From: Pseudomonas wenzhouensis
GTDB lineage: Bacteria; Pseudomonadota; Gammaproteobacteria; Pseudomonadales; Pseudomonadaceae
Assembly (NCBI RefSeq): GCF_021029445.1
Contig: NZ_CP072610.1
Span: 3,100,001-3,164,000 of the forward strand
Length of the DNA: 64,000 nucleotides
Reading direction: 5' to 3'
The position numbers and the translations under genes were made by a program. Below, piece after piece: positions 1 to 8,846 of the stretch (position 1 is its first letter; each line of letters opens with the position of its first letter). The notes below the pieces were generated by a model. It was not told the DNA's origin. It saw only the letters and a program-made list of their open reading frames with translations, and searched no databases.

Positions 1-1
1 T

Positions 2-373
2 CACTTCAAACAGATCAACGACACTCACGGTCATGCTGCGGGGGACCGGGTGCTGCACGCAGTGGCGACACGGCTGCAGGCAACCTTGCGCGAAACCGAC
101 CTCTGCGGCCGACTGGGCGGCGAGGAGTTTGCAGTGCTGCTTGCCGGCACGGAGCGGCATGAAGCATTGGCGATCGCTGAAAAGCTGCGCCTGGCCATAC
201 AGGCCATCGTGCTGCCGATCAACGACAGCACGTTGAATGTGACCATCAGCATCGGGGTTGCCGAAGCGGACACGGCCTGCCCCGACGCCACGGCCCTGCT
301 GACTCAAGCCGATGCGGCCATGTACCAGGCAAAGTCCAATGGCCGTAATCAGGTGCACGGCGGCCTCGCCTGA
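2..373 (+). CDS. GGDEF-domain protein, C-terminal part (probable diguanylate cyclase)
   Basis: The left edge of the window cuts this gene. The 123 residues seen are the second half of a GGDEF domain: a HFKQINDTHGHAAGD substrate-binding segment at the start, the GGEEF active-site signature near nt 115-130, and the closing ADAAMYQAKSNGRN motif. GGEEF is a catalytically competent form, so synthesis of cyclic di-GMP from two GTP is likely. The usual RxxD inhibitory site would lie just before GGEEF; here the sequence is ETDLCGRLGGEEF, so no I-site is evident. The sensory N-terminus is outside the window, so its input signal cannot be told. A hairpin follows the stop codon. Confidence 0.9.
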   Translation, partial: HFKQINDTHGHAAGDRVLHAVATRLQATLRETDLCGRLGGEEFAVLLAGTERHEALAIAEKLRLAIQAIVLPINDSTLNVTISIGVAEADTACPDATALLTQADAAMYQAKSNGRNQVHGGLA

Positions 374-377
374 GCAG

Positions 378-401
378 GAACGCCCGCATAGGCGGGCGTT
401 C
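378..401. terminator. Hairpin between convergent genes
   Basis: A 10-bp perfect stem (378-387 with 392-401) lies between the GGDEF gene and the convergent transporter gene. There is no good T tract on either side, so it is a weak candidate for a bidirectional terminator. Confidence 0.5.
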
Positions 402-424
402 GTGTTCAGGCAGGCCGCGACCCG

Positions 425-1729
425 TCAGCGGCTGATCAGGGGGAACACGCCCAGCAGCAAGGCCGCCGCCAGGATGACCATGCACACCATCACCGCCCAT
501 TTGAGGGTAAAGCGTTGCAGGTCGCCAAATTCGATCTTGGCCAGGCCGATCAGCAGGTAAGTCGAGGGCACCAGCGGGCTGAGCAGGTGCACCGGCTGGC
601 CGACGATGGACGCGCGGGCCATTTCCACGGCGCTGATGCCGTAGCTGGAGGCGGCTTGGTTGAGCACCGGCAGGATGCCGTAGTAGAAGGCATCGTTGGA
701 CATGAAGAAGGTGAACGGCATGCTCACCAGTGCGGTGATCACCGCCAGGTAAGGGCCGAGCGCGTCGGGGATGACCGCCAGCAGGCTCTTGGACATGGCC
801 TCGACCATGCCGGTACCGCTGAGAATGCCGGTGAAGATACCGGCCGCGAAGATCAGCCCGACCACCGCCAGGACGTTGCCGGCATGGGCGGCGATGCGCT
901 CCTTCTGCTGCTGCAGGCAGGGGCAGTTGATGATCATGGCGATGCTGAAGGCGATCATGAACAGCACCGGCATTGGCAGCAGGCCGGCGATCAGGGCGGT
1001 CATCAGCACCACGGTGAGGATGGCGTTGATCCATAACAGCTTCGGCCGGCGCGCCTCGGGGAACTGCGACACGCTGATTTCTTCGCGGACGCTCTGGTCG
1101 TCTGGCAGGTGCAACACGCCCAGGCGTTTGCGCTCACGCAGACCGTAGAGATAGGCCACGCCAAACAGCGCAATGGCGCCGACGATCATGCCCGGAATCA
1201 TCGGCACGAAGACGTCCGACGGGTCGACGTGCAGGGCGCTGGCAGCGCGGGCAGTCGGGCCGCCCCAGGGGGTCATGTTCATGATGCCGCCGGCCATGAT
1301 GATCAGGCCGGCCATGATGGTCGGGCTCATCTTCAGGCGGCTGTACAGCGGCAGCATGGCGCCGACGCAGATCATGTAGGTGGTCGAACCGTCGCCATCG
1401 AGCGAGACGATCAGCGCCAGGGCCACGGTGCCGACCGCGACTTTCAGCGGGTCGCCCTTGACCAGCTTGAGGATCAGGCGCACGGGTGGATCGAACAGTC
1501 CCGAGTCGATCATGATGGCGAAGTAGAGGATGGCGAACATCAGCATCACGCCAGTGGGCGCGAGCTTGCCGATGCCTTCGAGCATCATCGGGCCGATCTG
1601 GGTGGCGAAGCCACCAATCAGAGCGAAGAGGATGGGGATGATGATCAGGGCTATCAGCGCCGACAGGCGTTTGCTCATGATCAGGTACATGAACGTCGAG
1701 ACCATGGCGAAGCCAAGGAATGTGAGCAT
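425..1729 (-). CDS. CitMHS-family divalent metal-citrate:H+ symporter
   Basis: A 434-residue, very hydrophobic protein with about 11-12 membrane segments and the typical length of the CitMHS family. Family-like segments are DGDGSTTYMI at residues 111-120 and NMTPWGGPTARAA at 151-163, which match the conserved substrate and ion regions of these carriers. The family imports citrate complexed with Mg2+ or Ca2+ with protons; the exact metal cannot be read from sequence. The start is supported by GGAGA about 6 nt upstream of the ATG. It stands alone, with a 533-bp region upstream. A second citrate-related system (Tct) lies 33 kb away in this window. Confidence 0.85.
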   Translation of the reverse strand: MLTFLGFAMVSTFMYLIMSKRLSALIALIIIPILFALIGGFATQIGPMMLEGIGKLAPTGVMLMFAILYFAIMIDSGLFDPPVRLILKLVKGDPLKVAVGTVALALIVSLDGDGSTTYMICVGAMLPLYSRLKMSPTIMAGLIIMAGGIMNMTPWGGPTARAASALHVDPSDVFVPMIPGMIVGAIALFGVAYLYGLRERKRLGVLHLPDDQSVREEISVSQFPEARRPKLLWINAILTVVLMTALIAGLLPMPVLFMIAFSIAMIINCPCLQQQKERIAAHAGNVLAVVGLIFAAGIFTGILSGTGMVEAMSKSLLAVIPDALGPYLAVITALVSMPFTFFMSNDAFYYGILPVLNQAASSYGISAVEMARASIVGQPVHLLSPLVPSTYLLIGLAKIEFGDLQRFTLKWAVMVCMVILAAALLLGVFPLISR

Positions 1730-2262
1730 GGAGATTCTCCGGACGGAATTCGGCTGGGGGCTTGGAGAGGGTCAGCTAGGGTTGGGCAACGAACGGACGG
1801 AGAGAGGGAATGCAAGGCCTGTCAGAGACATGGATGTATACCGTTTTGTTCTTGTTGGTAATGGTCGGCCGCAGAGCGGTCACGACGCTGTGGCAGGTCT
1901 GCGCCTGCCGTGGGCAAGAACATAGGCGCAGAAGCTTTCTGGCAGCTTTCATTGCGAAGCTTGTCGCAAAATATTTCATGCTGCGGATTTACGCTCTGCG
2001 CGCCCGGCCCGACCATTCAGCCTTGGATACGTTTCGCGTCTGTCACACAGCATATGCATGCTGAAGCGTTGCGGGTCTGACCGCGCAGCACGTAGGTGCT
2101 TTCAGACCACCGGCATCCGGGGCTGCACCCTCGTAGAATGAGCGCGTGATCCCTGACAGGCGCTGCGCGCCTTACTGGATCATCCGCGATGGATCACAGT
2201 CAAAGCACTGCCCGGCAATTGATTGCGCCTGGTTTTGCATACCACCTTGAGGAAGACGCTGC
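1730..2262. other. Intergenic region between divergent transporter genes
   Basis: 533 bp without a convincing gene. The short ORFs in it lack ribosome-binding sites and family features. It must carry the promoters of the leftward CitMHS gene and the rightward DMT gene. It also contains a nested hairpin at 2074-2108. I see no clear sigma-70 pair. Confidence 0.6.
2074..2108. repeat. Nested inverted repeat
   Basis: GGTCTGA (2074-2080) pairs with TCAGACC (2102-2108), and inside it AGCAC pairs with GTGCT around a short loop, giving a two-part stem in the DMT gene's upstream region. It could be an operator or a leader RNA fold; function unknown. Confidence 0.5.
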
Positions 2263-3165
2263 ATGCCTGGCTCCCGTTCTCGGCCTTTTCTTGCCTTGTC
2301 GCTGCTTATGGCTATCGGCGTCATGATGGGGCTGACCAGCAATCTGGTGAAGCTGGCCGGCAATGCCGGCTGGCAGCCGCTGGCCTATCTGTTCTGGAGC
2401 CTGCTTGGTGGCGGCTTGCTGCTGTTGCTATTGGCCTGGCTACGTGGCGAGCGACCCAGCATGAGCCTGCCTCAGCAACGCTACTACCTGGCATCCGGGC
2501 TGCTCAGCATCGCGGTACCGAATGCCCTGCTGTTCAGCGCCGTTGGACATGTCGGCGCTGGTTTCGCCTCGATGTGCCTGGCCTTTCCCCCGCTGATCAC
2601 CTATCTGCTGGCCCTGGCTCTGCGCATGGAGGGACTCAGTCGCATCCGCCTGCTGGGTATCTGCATCGGCCTGTCCGGCAGCCTGATACTGGCGTTGGGC
2701 AAACTGCATGGCGGCGATAGCCCGACCCTTTGGATACTCGCTGCGTTGTGCGTGCCGGTGTTCCTGGCACTGGGCAATATCTACCGCTCGCGCTACTGGC
2801 CACATGGCGCCAGCCCGCTGTCGCTGGCGCCGGGCATGCTGCTGGGCGGCGCCCTGCTGCTGGTGCCCATGGCAGGGTTCGGCATACACCTGGAACCACG
2901 CCTGGACAGCACAGCGGCACTCGCTCTGCTGGCCCTGCAGACGCTGCTGTTCGGCATGATCTACGCACTGTTCTTCATGCTGCAGAAACTGGCGGGGGCC
3001 GTGTTCCTCAGCCAGATCGGCTCAGTAGCCGCCATAGTCGGCGCCGCCATCGCCATTGGCCTGCTTGGCGAGCGCGGCAGCCTGAGCATGCTGCTGGCGG
3101 CATTGTGCATCGTCGGCGGTGTGCTGCTGGTGGCCTGGCGCGGGGCAAAGTCGGCCAGAGGCTGA
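2263..3165 (+). CDS. DMT-superfamily (EamA) permease
   Basis: A 300-residue protein with about ten hydrophobic segments arranged as two similar five-helix halves, the normal size for EamA/RhaT-type drug/metabolite exporters. The second half ends with the typical GAAIAIGLLGERGSLSMLLA segment followed by a last helix and a short basic tail. The start ATG follows GAGGAAG at a good distance. These inner-membrane proteins usually export amino acids or metabolites; the substrate cannot be predicted. A bidirectional terminator follows. Confidence 0.85.
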   Translation: MPGSRSRPFLALSLLMAIGVMMGLTSNLVKLAGNAGWQPLAYLFWSLLGGGLLLLLLAWLRGERPSMSLPQQRYYLASGLLSIAVPNALLFSAVGHVGAGFASMCLAFPPLITYLLALALRMEGLSRIRLLGICIGLSGSLILALGKLHGGDSPTLWILAALCVPVFLALGNIYRSRYWPHGASPLSLAPGMLLGGALLLVPMAGFGIHLEPRLDSTAALALLALQTLLFGMIYALFFMLQKLAGAVFLSQIGSVAAIVGAAIAIGLLGERGSLSMLLAALCIVGGVLLVAWRGAKSARG

Positions 3166-3250
3166 GCCCTGGGCTGCGCCGCATGCACGGATGCGCTTCC
3201 TGCAAGGGCGCGATGGCGCGCAGTGCATCCTGCGGAAGGCGATACAACGA

Positions 3251-3276
3251 AAAACGCCACCCGGAGGTGGCGTTTT
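3251..3276. terminator. Bidirectional Rho-independent terminator
   Basis: An 11-bp perfect stem AAAACGCCACC/GGTGGCGTTTT with a CGGA loop gives a T tract on both strands. It serves the DMT gene from the left and fadD1 from the right. Confidence 0.9.
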
Positions 3277-3292
3277 CATCAACAGGCTCGAT

Positions 3293-4981
3293 TCACTTCT
3301 TGCCCAGTTTCTTCAGCTCTTCGTCGCGCAGTTCGCGGCGCAGGATCTTGCCGACGTTGGTGGTCGGCAGCACGTCGCGGAACTCGACGGCCTTGGGCAC
3401 CTTGTAACCGGTGAGGTTGGCGCGCATGTGCTCCATCACCTGCTCCTTGGTCAGGCTCTCGCCCGGTTTGACCACGATGAACACCTTGATCGCCTCGCCG
3501 GATTTCTCGTCCGGGATGCCGATGGCAGCGCATTGCAGCACGCCCGGCAGGGTCGCCATGACGTCTTCCAGCTCGTTCGGGTAGACGTTGAAGCCGGACA
3601 CCAGAATCATGTCCTTCTTGCGGTCGACGATGCGCAGGTAGCCGTCTTCCTGAATCAGGCCGATGTCGCCGGTCTTCAGCCAGCCGTCGGCATCGAGGAT
3701 TTCGTCGGTGGCTTCCTGGCGCTGCCAGTAGCCCTTCATCACCTGCGGGCCTTTCACGCACAGCTCGCCGATCTCGCCGATGGGAAGCTCCTGGCCGTCG
3801 TCATTGATGATTTTGCACAGGGTCGAGGGCACCGGAATGCCGATGGTGCCGAGCTGGATGGCGCTGAACGGGTTGACCGTGGCCACCGGGCTGGTTTCGG
3901 TCATACCGAAGCCTTCGCAGATGGCGCAGCCGGTGACTTCCTTCCAACGCTCGGCGGTGGCCAGTTGCAGGGCCATGCCGCCGGAGACGGTGAGTTTCAG
4001 GCTGGAGAAGTCCAGCTTGCGGAAGTCTTCGTTGTTGCACAGGGCGACGAACAGGGTGTTGAGGCCGACGAAGCCGGTGAAGCGGTATTTGGCCAGATCC
4101 TTGACCACCGCCGGCAGGTCGCGCGGGTTGGTCAGCAGAATGTTGTGACCACCGATCAGCATCATCGCCATGCAGTGAAAGGTGAAGGCATAGATGTGAT
4201 AGAGCGGCAGCGGTGCGATCAGCACTTCGCAGCCTTCATCGAGGTTGGCGCCCATCAGCTCCTTGACCTGCAGCATGTTGGCGACCAGGTTGCGATGGGT
4301 GAGCATGGCGCCCTTGGCCACGCCGGTGGTGCCGCCGGTGTATTGCAGCACGGCGATATCGGCATTGCTCGGGTTGGCTTCGACCACGCTCTGACCACGG
4401 CCTTTGGCCAGGGCATCGTTGAGCTTGACCGCCTGCGGCAGGTTGTAGGCCGGCACCATCTTCTTCACGTGCTTGATCACGGCGTTGACCAGCAAACGCT
4501 TGAAGGTCGGCAGCATGTCGCCGACTTCGGTGACGATCACGGTCTTGACGCCGGTCCTGGGCACGACCTGCTCGGCCAGGTGGGCCATGTTGGCCAGGCA
4601 GATCAGCGCCTTGGCGCCGGAGTCGTTGAACTGGTGCTCCATTTCCCGCGCGGTGTACAGCGGGTTGGTGTTGACCACCACCAGGCCGGCGCGCATGGCG
4701 CCGAATACCACGACGGGATATTGCAGCACGTTGGGCAGTTGTACGGCAATGCGGTCGCCGGGCTTGAGATCAGTGTGCTTTTGCAGGTAGGCGGCGAAGT
4801 CACCGGAGAGCTTGTAGATCTCGCCGTAGGTGAGCGTCTTGCCCAGGTTGCTGAAAGCAGGCTTGTCGGCGAAGCGTTGGCAGGACTCTTTCAGTACCGC
4901 GAGGATGTTCGGGTACTGGTCGGGATTGATTTCGGCAGCGACCCCAACGGGATACTTGTCCTTCCAGAAATGTTCGGTCAT
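3293..4981 (-). CDS. fadD1: Long-chain fatty acid-CoA ligase FadD1
   Basis: 562 residues, the standard length of Pseudomonas FadD. It activates fatty acids to acyl-CoA with ATP at the inner membrane, feeding beta-oxidation. The AMP-binding motif YTGGTTGVAKGAMLTH is at about residues 214-229, and the fatty-acyl-CoA synthetase signature region DGWLKTGDIG...DRKKDMILVSGFNVYPNE lies at about 436-475, with the adenylation lysine region GKILRREL near the end. The start follows TAGGAG. It lies downstream of a paralogue in the same orientation, as fadD1/fadD2 do in P. aeruginosa. The 311-bp gap between the paralogues beyond the fadD2 terminator suggests its own promoter. Confidence 0.93.
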   Translation of the reverse strand: MTEHFWKDKYPVGVAAEINPDQYPNILAVLKESCQRFADKPAFSNLGKTLTYGEIYKLSGDFAAYLQKHTDLKPGDRIAVQLPNVLQYPVVVFGAMRAGLVVVNTNPLYTAREMEHQFNDSGAKALICLANMAHLAEQVVPRTGVKTVIVTEVGDMLPTFKRLLVNAVIKHVKKMVPAYNLPQAVKLNDALAKGRGQSVVEANPSNADIAVLQYTGGTTGVAKGAMLTHRNLVANMLQVKELMGANLDEGCEVLIAPLPLYHIYAFTFHCMAMMLIGGHNILLTNPRDLPAVVKDLAKYRFTGFVGLNTLFVALCNNEDFRKLDFSSLKLTVSGGMALQLATAERWKEVTGCAICEGFGMTETSPVATVNPFSAIQLGTIGIPVPSTLCKIINDDGQELPIGEIGELCVKGPQVMKGYWQRQEATDEILDADGWLKTGDIGLIQEDGYLRIVDRKKDMILVSGFNVYPNELEDVMATLPGVLQCAAIGIPDEKSGEAIKVFIVVKPGESLTKEQVMEHMRANLTGYKVPKAVEFRDVLPTTNVGKILRRELRDEELKKLGKK

Positions 4982-5336
4982 GGAAGCCCACTCCTAAGCA
5001 ACAGCTGATCTTCACCGCGCGAAGGCGGTTGTTTGTTGTGTATTTAGCTCGCTTTCCCGCTGGCCCAAGGCCCGGAAGCGCGCCGAGAGTAGCAGCTTTG
5101 CCAGAGGCCCACCAGCACCTGAAACCGGCCAAAGAGCCTAAAAAGTGACCGATATACAAATATTAGTCACACGCACCATCTACTCGAAAGCACGCACGAA
5201 AGGCCTCTAACTCGCACGTTACAGGGCATTCAGCCTAGCGCGAATCAATACCCGGTGCAGGGCCGGAACGGCCTGAGCGGGCGAAGGTGGTTACGAAATC
5301 ACAACAATTGGACTGCCATGCGGCAGCAGAGGCGGG
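4982..5336. promoter_or_regulatory. fadD1 upstream region
   Basis: 355 bp between the fadD2 terminator and fadD1, with no gene seen. It holds an AT-rich inverted repeat at 5145-5170, about 165 bp upstream of fadD1, and presumably the fadD1 promoter. I did not find a convincing PsrA-like GAAAC/GTTTC operator. Confidence 0.5.
5145..5170. promoter_or_regulatory. AT-rich inverted repeat upstream of fadD1, possible operator
   Basis: GTGAC (5145-5149) and GTCAC (5166-5170) flank an AT-rich core (gatatacaaatatta), an imperfect dyad unlike the GC-rich surroundings. Position and symmetry fit a repressor site, but no regulator is identified. Confidence 0.35.
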
Positions 5337-5368
5337 AAGGCCCCTGCCCGGCAACGGGAAGGGGCCTT
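5337..5368 (-). terminator. fadD2 terminator hairpin
   Basis: Perfect 8-bp outer stem AAGGCCCC/GGGGCCTT and a 4-bp inner stem CCCG/CGGG, starting 4 nt after the fadD2 stop codon. There is no long T tract, so efficiency is uncertain. Confidence 0.65.
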
Positions 5369-5372
5369 GGGC

Positions 5373-7061
5373 TCAGGCGATGTCGCGCAGCTCGCGACGC
5401 AGGATCTTGCCGACCGGGGTCATCGGCAGCGAATCCCTGAAGACGATGTGCTTGGGCACCTTGTAGCCGGTGAAGTTTTCCTTGCAGTAGGCCTTGAGCT
5501 CTTCGGCGGTCACGCCGCCGTCGCGCGGCACCACGAACAACTTGACCACTTCCCCGGACTTTTCGTCCGGCACACCGATGGCCGCACAGCTGGCGACTTT
5601 CGGGTGAGCCATGACCACGTCCTCGATCTCGTTGGGGTACACGTTGAAGCCGGAGACGATGATCATGTCCTTCTTGCGGTCGACGATGCGCACGAAGCCA
5701 TCCGGGTCGATCACCGCGATGTCGCCGGTCTTGAACCAGCCTTCGGCATCGAGCACCTCGGCAGTGGCCTCCTCGCGTTGCCAGTAGCCCTTCATCACCT
5801 GCGGGCCTTTGATGCACAGCTCGCCGCGTTCGCCCAGCGGCAGCTCGTTGCTGTCGTCGTCGATCACCTTGAACGCCGTGCCCGGCACCGGAATACCGAC
5901 CGTACCCAGGCGCGCCCTGTCGCCATAGGGGTTGGTGCTGGCCACCGGCGAGGTCTCGGTCAGGCCGTAACCTTCGACCACGGTGCAGCCGGTCATCTGC
6001 TGCCAGCGCTCGGCAGTCGCCTTGACCAGCGCGGTACCGCCGGAGTTGGTGACCTTGAGACTGGAGAAATCCAGGTTCTTGAACTCCGGGTGATCCATCA
6101 GCGCAACGAACAGGGTGTTGAGACCCAGCAGCGCGGAAAACTTCCACTTGCCCAGCTCCTTGACGAAGCCGGGAATGTCGCGCGGGTTGGTGATCAGCAC
6201 GTTGTGGTTGCCGTTGACCATCATGCACATGCAGTTCGCGGTGAAGGCATAGATGTGATAGAGCGGCAGCGGCGCAATCATGATCTCCTGGCCCTGCTTC
6301 ATCAGCGGCGTGCCATCCGGGCCGAGCTGTGACAGGCAGGCGTCGACCTGCAACATGTTGGCCACCAGGTTGCCATGGGTGAGCATGGCGCCCTTGGCCA
6401 CGCCCGTGGTGCCGCCGGTGTACTGCAGCACGGCGATATCGTCATGGCTGGCCTTGACCGGCGTCAGCGCCTGGCCATGGCCCTGCTTGAGCACCTGCTT
6501 GAAGGCGATGGCCTGCGGCAGATGGTAGTCAGGCACCATCTTCTTGACCTTCTTCACCACGGTGTTGACCAGCCAGCCCTTGAGGCTTGGCAGCAGGTCA
6601 CCCATCCTGGCTTCGATCAGGTAGTCAATCTCGGTATCCGGCAGTACTTCCTGCACCAGCTTGCCGAACATGTTCAGGTACACCAGCGCACGTACGCCGG
6701 CATCCTTGAACTGGTGGCGCATCTCGCGGGCGGTGTACAGCGGGTTGGTGTTGACCACGATCAGCCCGGCGCGCATGGCGCCGAACACGGCAATCGGATA
6801 CTGCAGCACGTTGGGCATCTGCACCGCGATGCGATCACCCGGCTTGAGGTCGGTGTGCTTCTGCAGGTAGGCGGCGAAGGCCGCCGACAGGCGATCCAGC
6901 TCGGCATAGGTCAGCGTGACACCGAGATTGCTGAAGGCCGGGCGGTCGGCAAAGCGCTTGCATGAACGCTCGAATACTTCGATCACCGACTTGTAGCTGG
7001 ACAGGTCGATATCGTTGGGCACGCCAGGGGCGCGTTTGTCATTCCAGAAATCAGGTTGCAT
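5373..7061 (-). CDS. fadD2: Long-chain fatty acid-CoA ligase FadD2
   Basis: A paralogue of the adjacent fadD1, also 562 residues when started at 7061. The upstream in-frame ATG at 7100 is rejected because AGAGGAC sits just before the 7061 ATG and the protein then begins MQPDFWNDKRAPG, matching the start of FadD1. It has the same ATP-binding (YTGGTTGVAKGAMLTH) and FACS (DRKKDMIIVSGFNVYPNE) motifs. Tandem FadD proteins in Pseudomonas divide long- and shorter-chain substrates; which does which here is not visible. The divergent hydrolase and MaoC genes upstream complete a lipid-use cluster. Confidence 0.93.
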   Translation of the reverse strand: MQPDFWNDKRAPGVPNDIDLSSYKSVIEVFERSCKRFADRPAFSNLGVTLTYAELDRLSAAFAAYLQKHTDLKPGDRIAVQMPNVLQYPIAVFGAMRAGLIVVNTNPLYTAREMRHQFKDAGVRALVYLNMFGKLVQEVLPDTEIDYLIEARMGDLLPSLKGWLVNTVVKKVKKMVPDYHLPQAIAFKQVLKQGHGQALTPVKASHDDIAVLQYTGGTTGVAKGAMLTHGNLVANMLQVDACLSQLGPDGTPLMKQGQEIMIAPLPLYHIYAFTANCMCMMVNGNHNVLITNPRDIPGFVKELGKWKFSALLGLNTLFVALMDHPEFKNLDFSSLKVTNSGGTALVKATAERWQQMTGCTVVEGYGLTETSPVASTNPYGDRARLGTVGIPVPGTAFKVIDDDSNELPLGERGELCIKGPQVMKGYWQREEATAEVLDAEGWFKTGDIAVIDPDGFVRIVDRKKDMIIVSGFNVYPNEIEDVVMAHPKVASCAAIGVPDEKSGEVVKLFVVPRDGGVTAEELKAYCKENFTGYKVPKHIVFRDSLPMTPVGKILRRELRDIA

Positions 7062-7293
7062 TGTTCTTGTCCTCTTCCCCTGAAGTGATCTGGCCCGCAA
7101 TGCGGGACTGCCCGGAAAGTAGCAGTTTAGAGGTGCGGCGCAAATAGCTCGAAGGCGTCATTGATGGGCTGAATTTCGTAATAAATGCAGTGATTCGTAA
7201 CCGATCTTTACGACTCACGGGAAATTCGCCCATGCTTTGCCTGTCACCCGTCTGGGTGCACAATGCCGCCAATCTCCGGCACAAGGATTCGCC

Positions 7294-8244
7294 ATGCGCC
7301 ACAACACCTTTCCCCTGGCCACCCGGGACAGTCTGCACCTGCACGTCAACCACTGGCACGCGGATCAACCGCCGCGCGCGGTGGTCATGCTGTCCCATGG
7401 CATGGCCGAGCATGGCCTGCGCTATGCGCACCTGGCCGAAAGCCTGGTGGCTGCTGGTTTCGACCTCTATGCGCTGGACCAGCGCGGCCACGGCCAGAGC
7501 GCCACTCAAGGCGTGCTCGGCCACTACGCCGACGAAGGCGGCTGGGACAAGGTGGTCGGTGACCTGGCTTCGCTCAATCACCATATCCGCCAGCGCTACC
7601 CACAGACGCCGATCTTCCTGTTCGGCCACAGCATGGGCAGCTATATCGGCATGGCCTATCTGCTGGGGCACAGTTGCAGCCTGCAGGGCGCCGTGCTCTC
7701 CGGCTCCAACTACCAACCCGTGGCGCTGTACAGAGCCGCCCGGCTGATCGCCGGCTTCGAGCGCTGGCGCCTGGGGCCGAAGGGGCGCAGCAAGGTCATC
7801 GATTTTCTTTCCTTCGGCTCGTTCAACAAGGCCTTCAAACCCAACCGCACGGCCTTCGACTGGCTCAGCCGCGATGCGGCGCAAGTGGACAAATACGTGA
7901 CCGATCCGCTGTGCGGTTTCGTCTGCACCACGCAGCTATGGTGCGACCTGCTCGATGGCCTGCAGTACATCACCCCGGTCGAGAACCTCGCACAGATCGA
8001 TGCCGACCTGCCGCTGCTGGTGATCGGCGGCTCGCGCGACCCGGTCAGCGACGGCAAGCGTCTGGGTGATCTGGCGGGCGCCCTGCGAGAGGGCGGCGTA
8101 CGCGACGTGCAACTGAAGATTTATCCCGAGGCCCGTCATGAGCTGCTCAACGAGAGCAATCGCGACGAGGTCACCACCCACCTGATCGACTGGCTGCAGC
8201 AGGCGCTGAGCCAGGGTCGAAGCCCAATCAAGGAGTGTCCATGA
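7294..8244 (+). CDS. Alpha/beta hydrolase, monoacylglycerol-lipase type
   Basis: 316 residues, divergent from fadD2. Alpha/beta-hydrolase landmarks are all present: oxyanion segment SHGMAEHG (34-41), nucleophile elbow GHSMGS with Ser113, acid Asp249 in GGSRDPVSDG, and His282 in EARHELLNE. The closest family by motif is the serine aminopeptidase/lysophospholipase (Hydrolase_4) group, which cleaves monoacylglycerols or lysolipids. No signal peptide, so cytoplasmic. The start at 7294 is preferred over 7237 because AAGGATT precedes it. The stop overlaps the next start (ATGA), so it is translationally coupled to the MaoC gene and probably provides fatty acids for the neighbouring FadD enzymes. Confidence 0.88.
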   Translation: MRHNTFPLATRDSLHLHVNHWHADQPPRAVVMLSHGMAEHGLRYAHLAESLVAAGFDLYALDQRGHGQSATQGVLGHYADEGGWDKVVGDLASLNHHIRQRYPQTPIFLFGHSMGSYIGMAYLLGHSCSLQGAVLSGSNYQPVALYRAARLIAGFERWRLGPKGRSKVIDFLSFGSFNKAFKPNRTAFDWLSRDAAQVDKYVTDPLCGFVCTTQLWCDLLDGLQYITPVENLAQIDADLPLLVIGGSRDPVSDGKRLGDLAGALREGGVRDVQLKIYPEARHELLNESNRDEVTTHLIDWLQQALSQGRSPIKECP

Positions 8245-8711
8245 CCCAGGTCACCAATATCCCCTACGAAGCTCTCGAAGTCGGCCAGCAGGCGAGCTTC
8301 GAAAAGCAGGTCGAAGAACGCGACGTGCAACTGTTCGCTGCGGTATCCGGCGACAACAACCCGGTGCACCTGGACGCCGCCTTCGCCGCCGAGACGATGT
8401 TCAAAGAGCGCATCGCCCACGGCATGTTCACCGGCGCGCTGATCAGCGCCGCCATCGCCTGCAACCTGCCCGGCCCGGGCACCATCTACCTGGGCCAGCA
8501 ACTGAAGTTCACCCGCCCGGTTAAACTCGGCGATACCCTCACCGTGAAGCTGGAAGTGCTGGAAAAACTGCCGAAGAACCGCGTGCGCATCGCCACCCGC
8601 GTATTCAACCAGGACGGCAAGCAGGTGGTCGACGGCGAAGCCGAAGTGCTCGCCCCCAGCGCCGAGCAGACCGTGACCATGCCGCCGATGCCGCAGGTGA
8701 CCGTCAACTGA
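8241..8711 (+). CDS. MaoC-like (R)-specific enoyl-CoA hydratase
   Basis: 156 residues forming a single hot-dog fold. The hydratase-2 motif is intact: SGDNNPVHLD with Asp38 and His43, then FKERIAHGMFTGALIS. This family hydrates trans-2-enoyl-CoA to (R)-3-hydroxyacyl-CoA, linking beta-oxidation with PHA or other lipid synthesis (PhaJ-type role). The start at 8241 is set by AAGGAGTG and by the ATGA overlap with the upstream hydrolase; the GTG at 8235 lies within the ribosome-binding site. The same hydrolase-MaoC pair flanks fadD2 in P. aeruginosa, to my recollection. Confidence 0.9.
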   Translation: MTQVTNIPYEALEVGQQASFEKQVEERDVQLFAAVSGDNNPVHLDAAFAAETMFKERIAHGMFTGALISAAIACNLPGPGTIYLGQQLKFTRPVKLGDTLTVKLEVLEKLPKNRVRIATRVFNQDGKQVVDGEAEVLAPSAEQTVTMPPMPQVTVN

Positions 8712-8846
8712 GGCGCTGCACGCGGGTGTGCGGCCTCAAGGTCGCGCGCCAGCCAGGATCGAAGCGCTGACCGGCTGCTCGCTAGAAGAGTCGCACGAAC
8801 GCAGGCACACCCGCATCGCGTCGTCGCCTGCCTGAGAGGAGATCCG

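Noticed and set aside
3119..5008. 629-codon open frame on the plus strand
   Set aside because: It is antisense to fadD1, whose protein has complete family motifs; low-complexity H/D/Q/V composition is typical of a GC-rich shadow frame.
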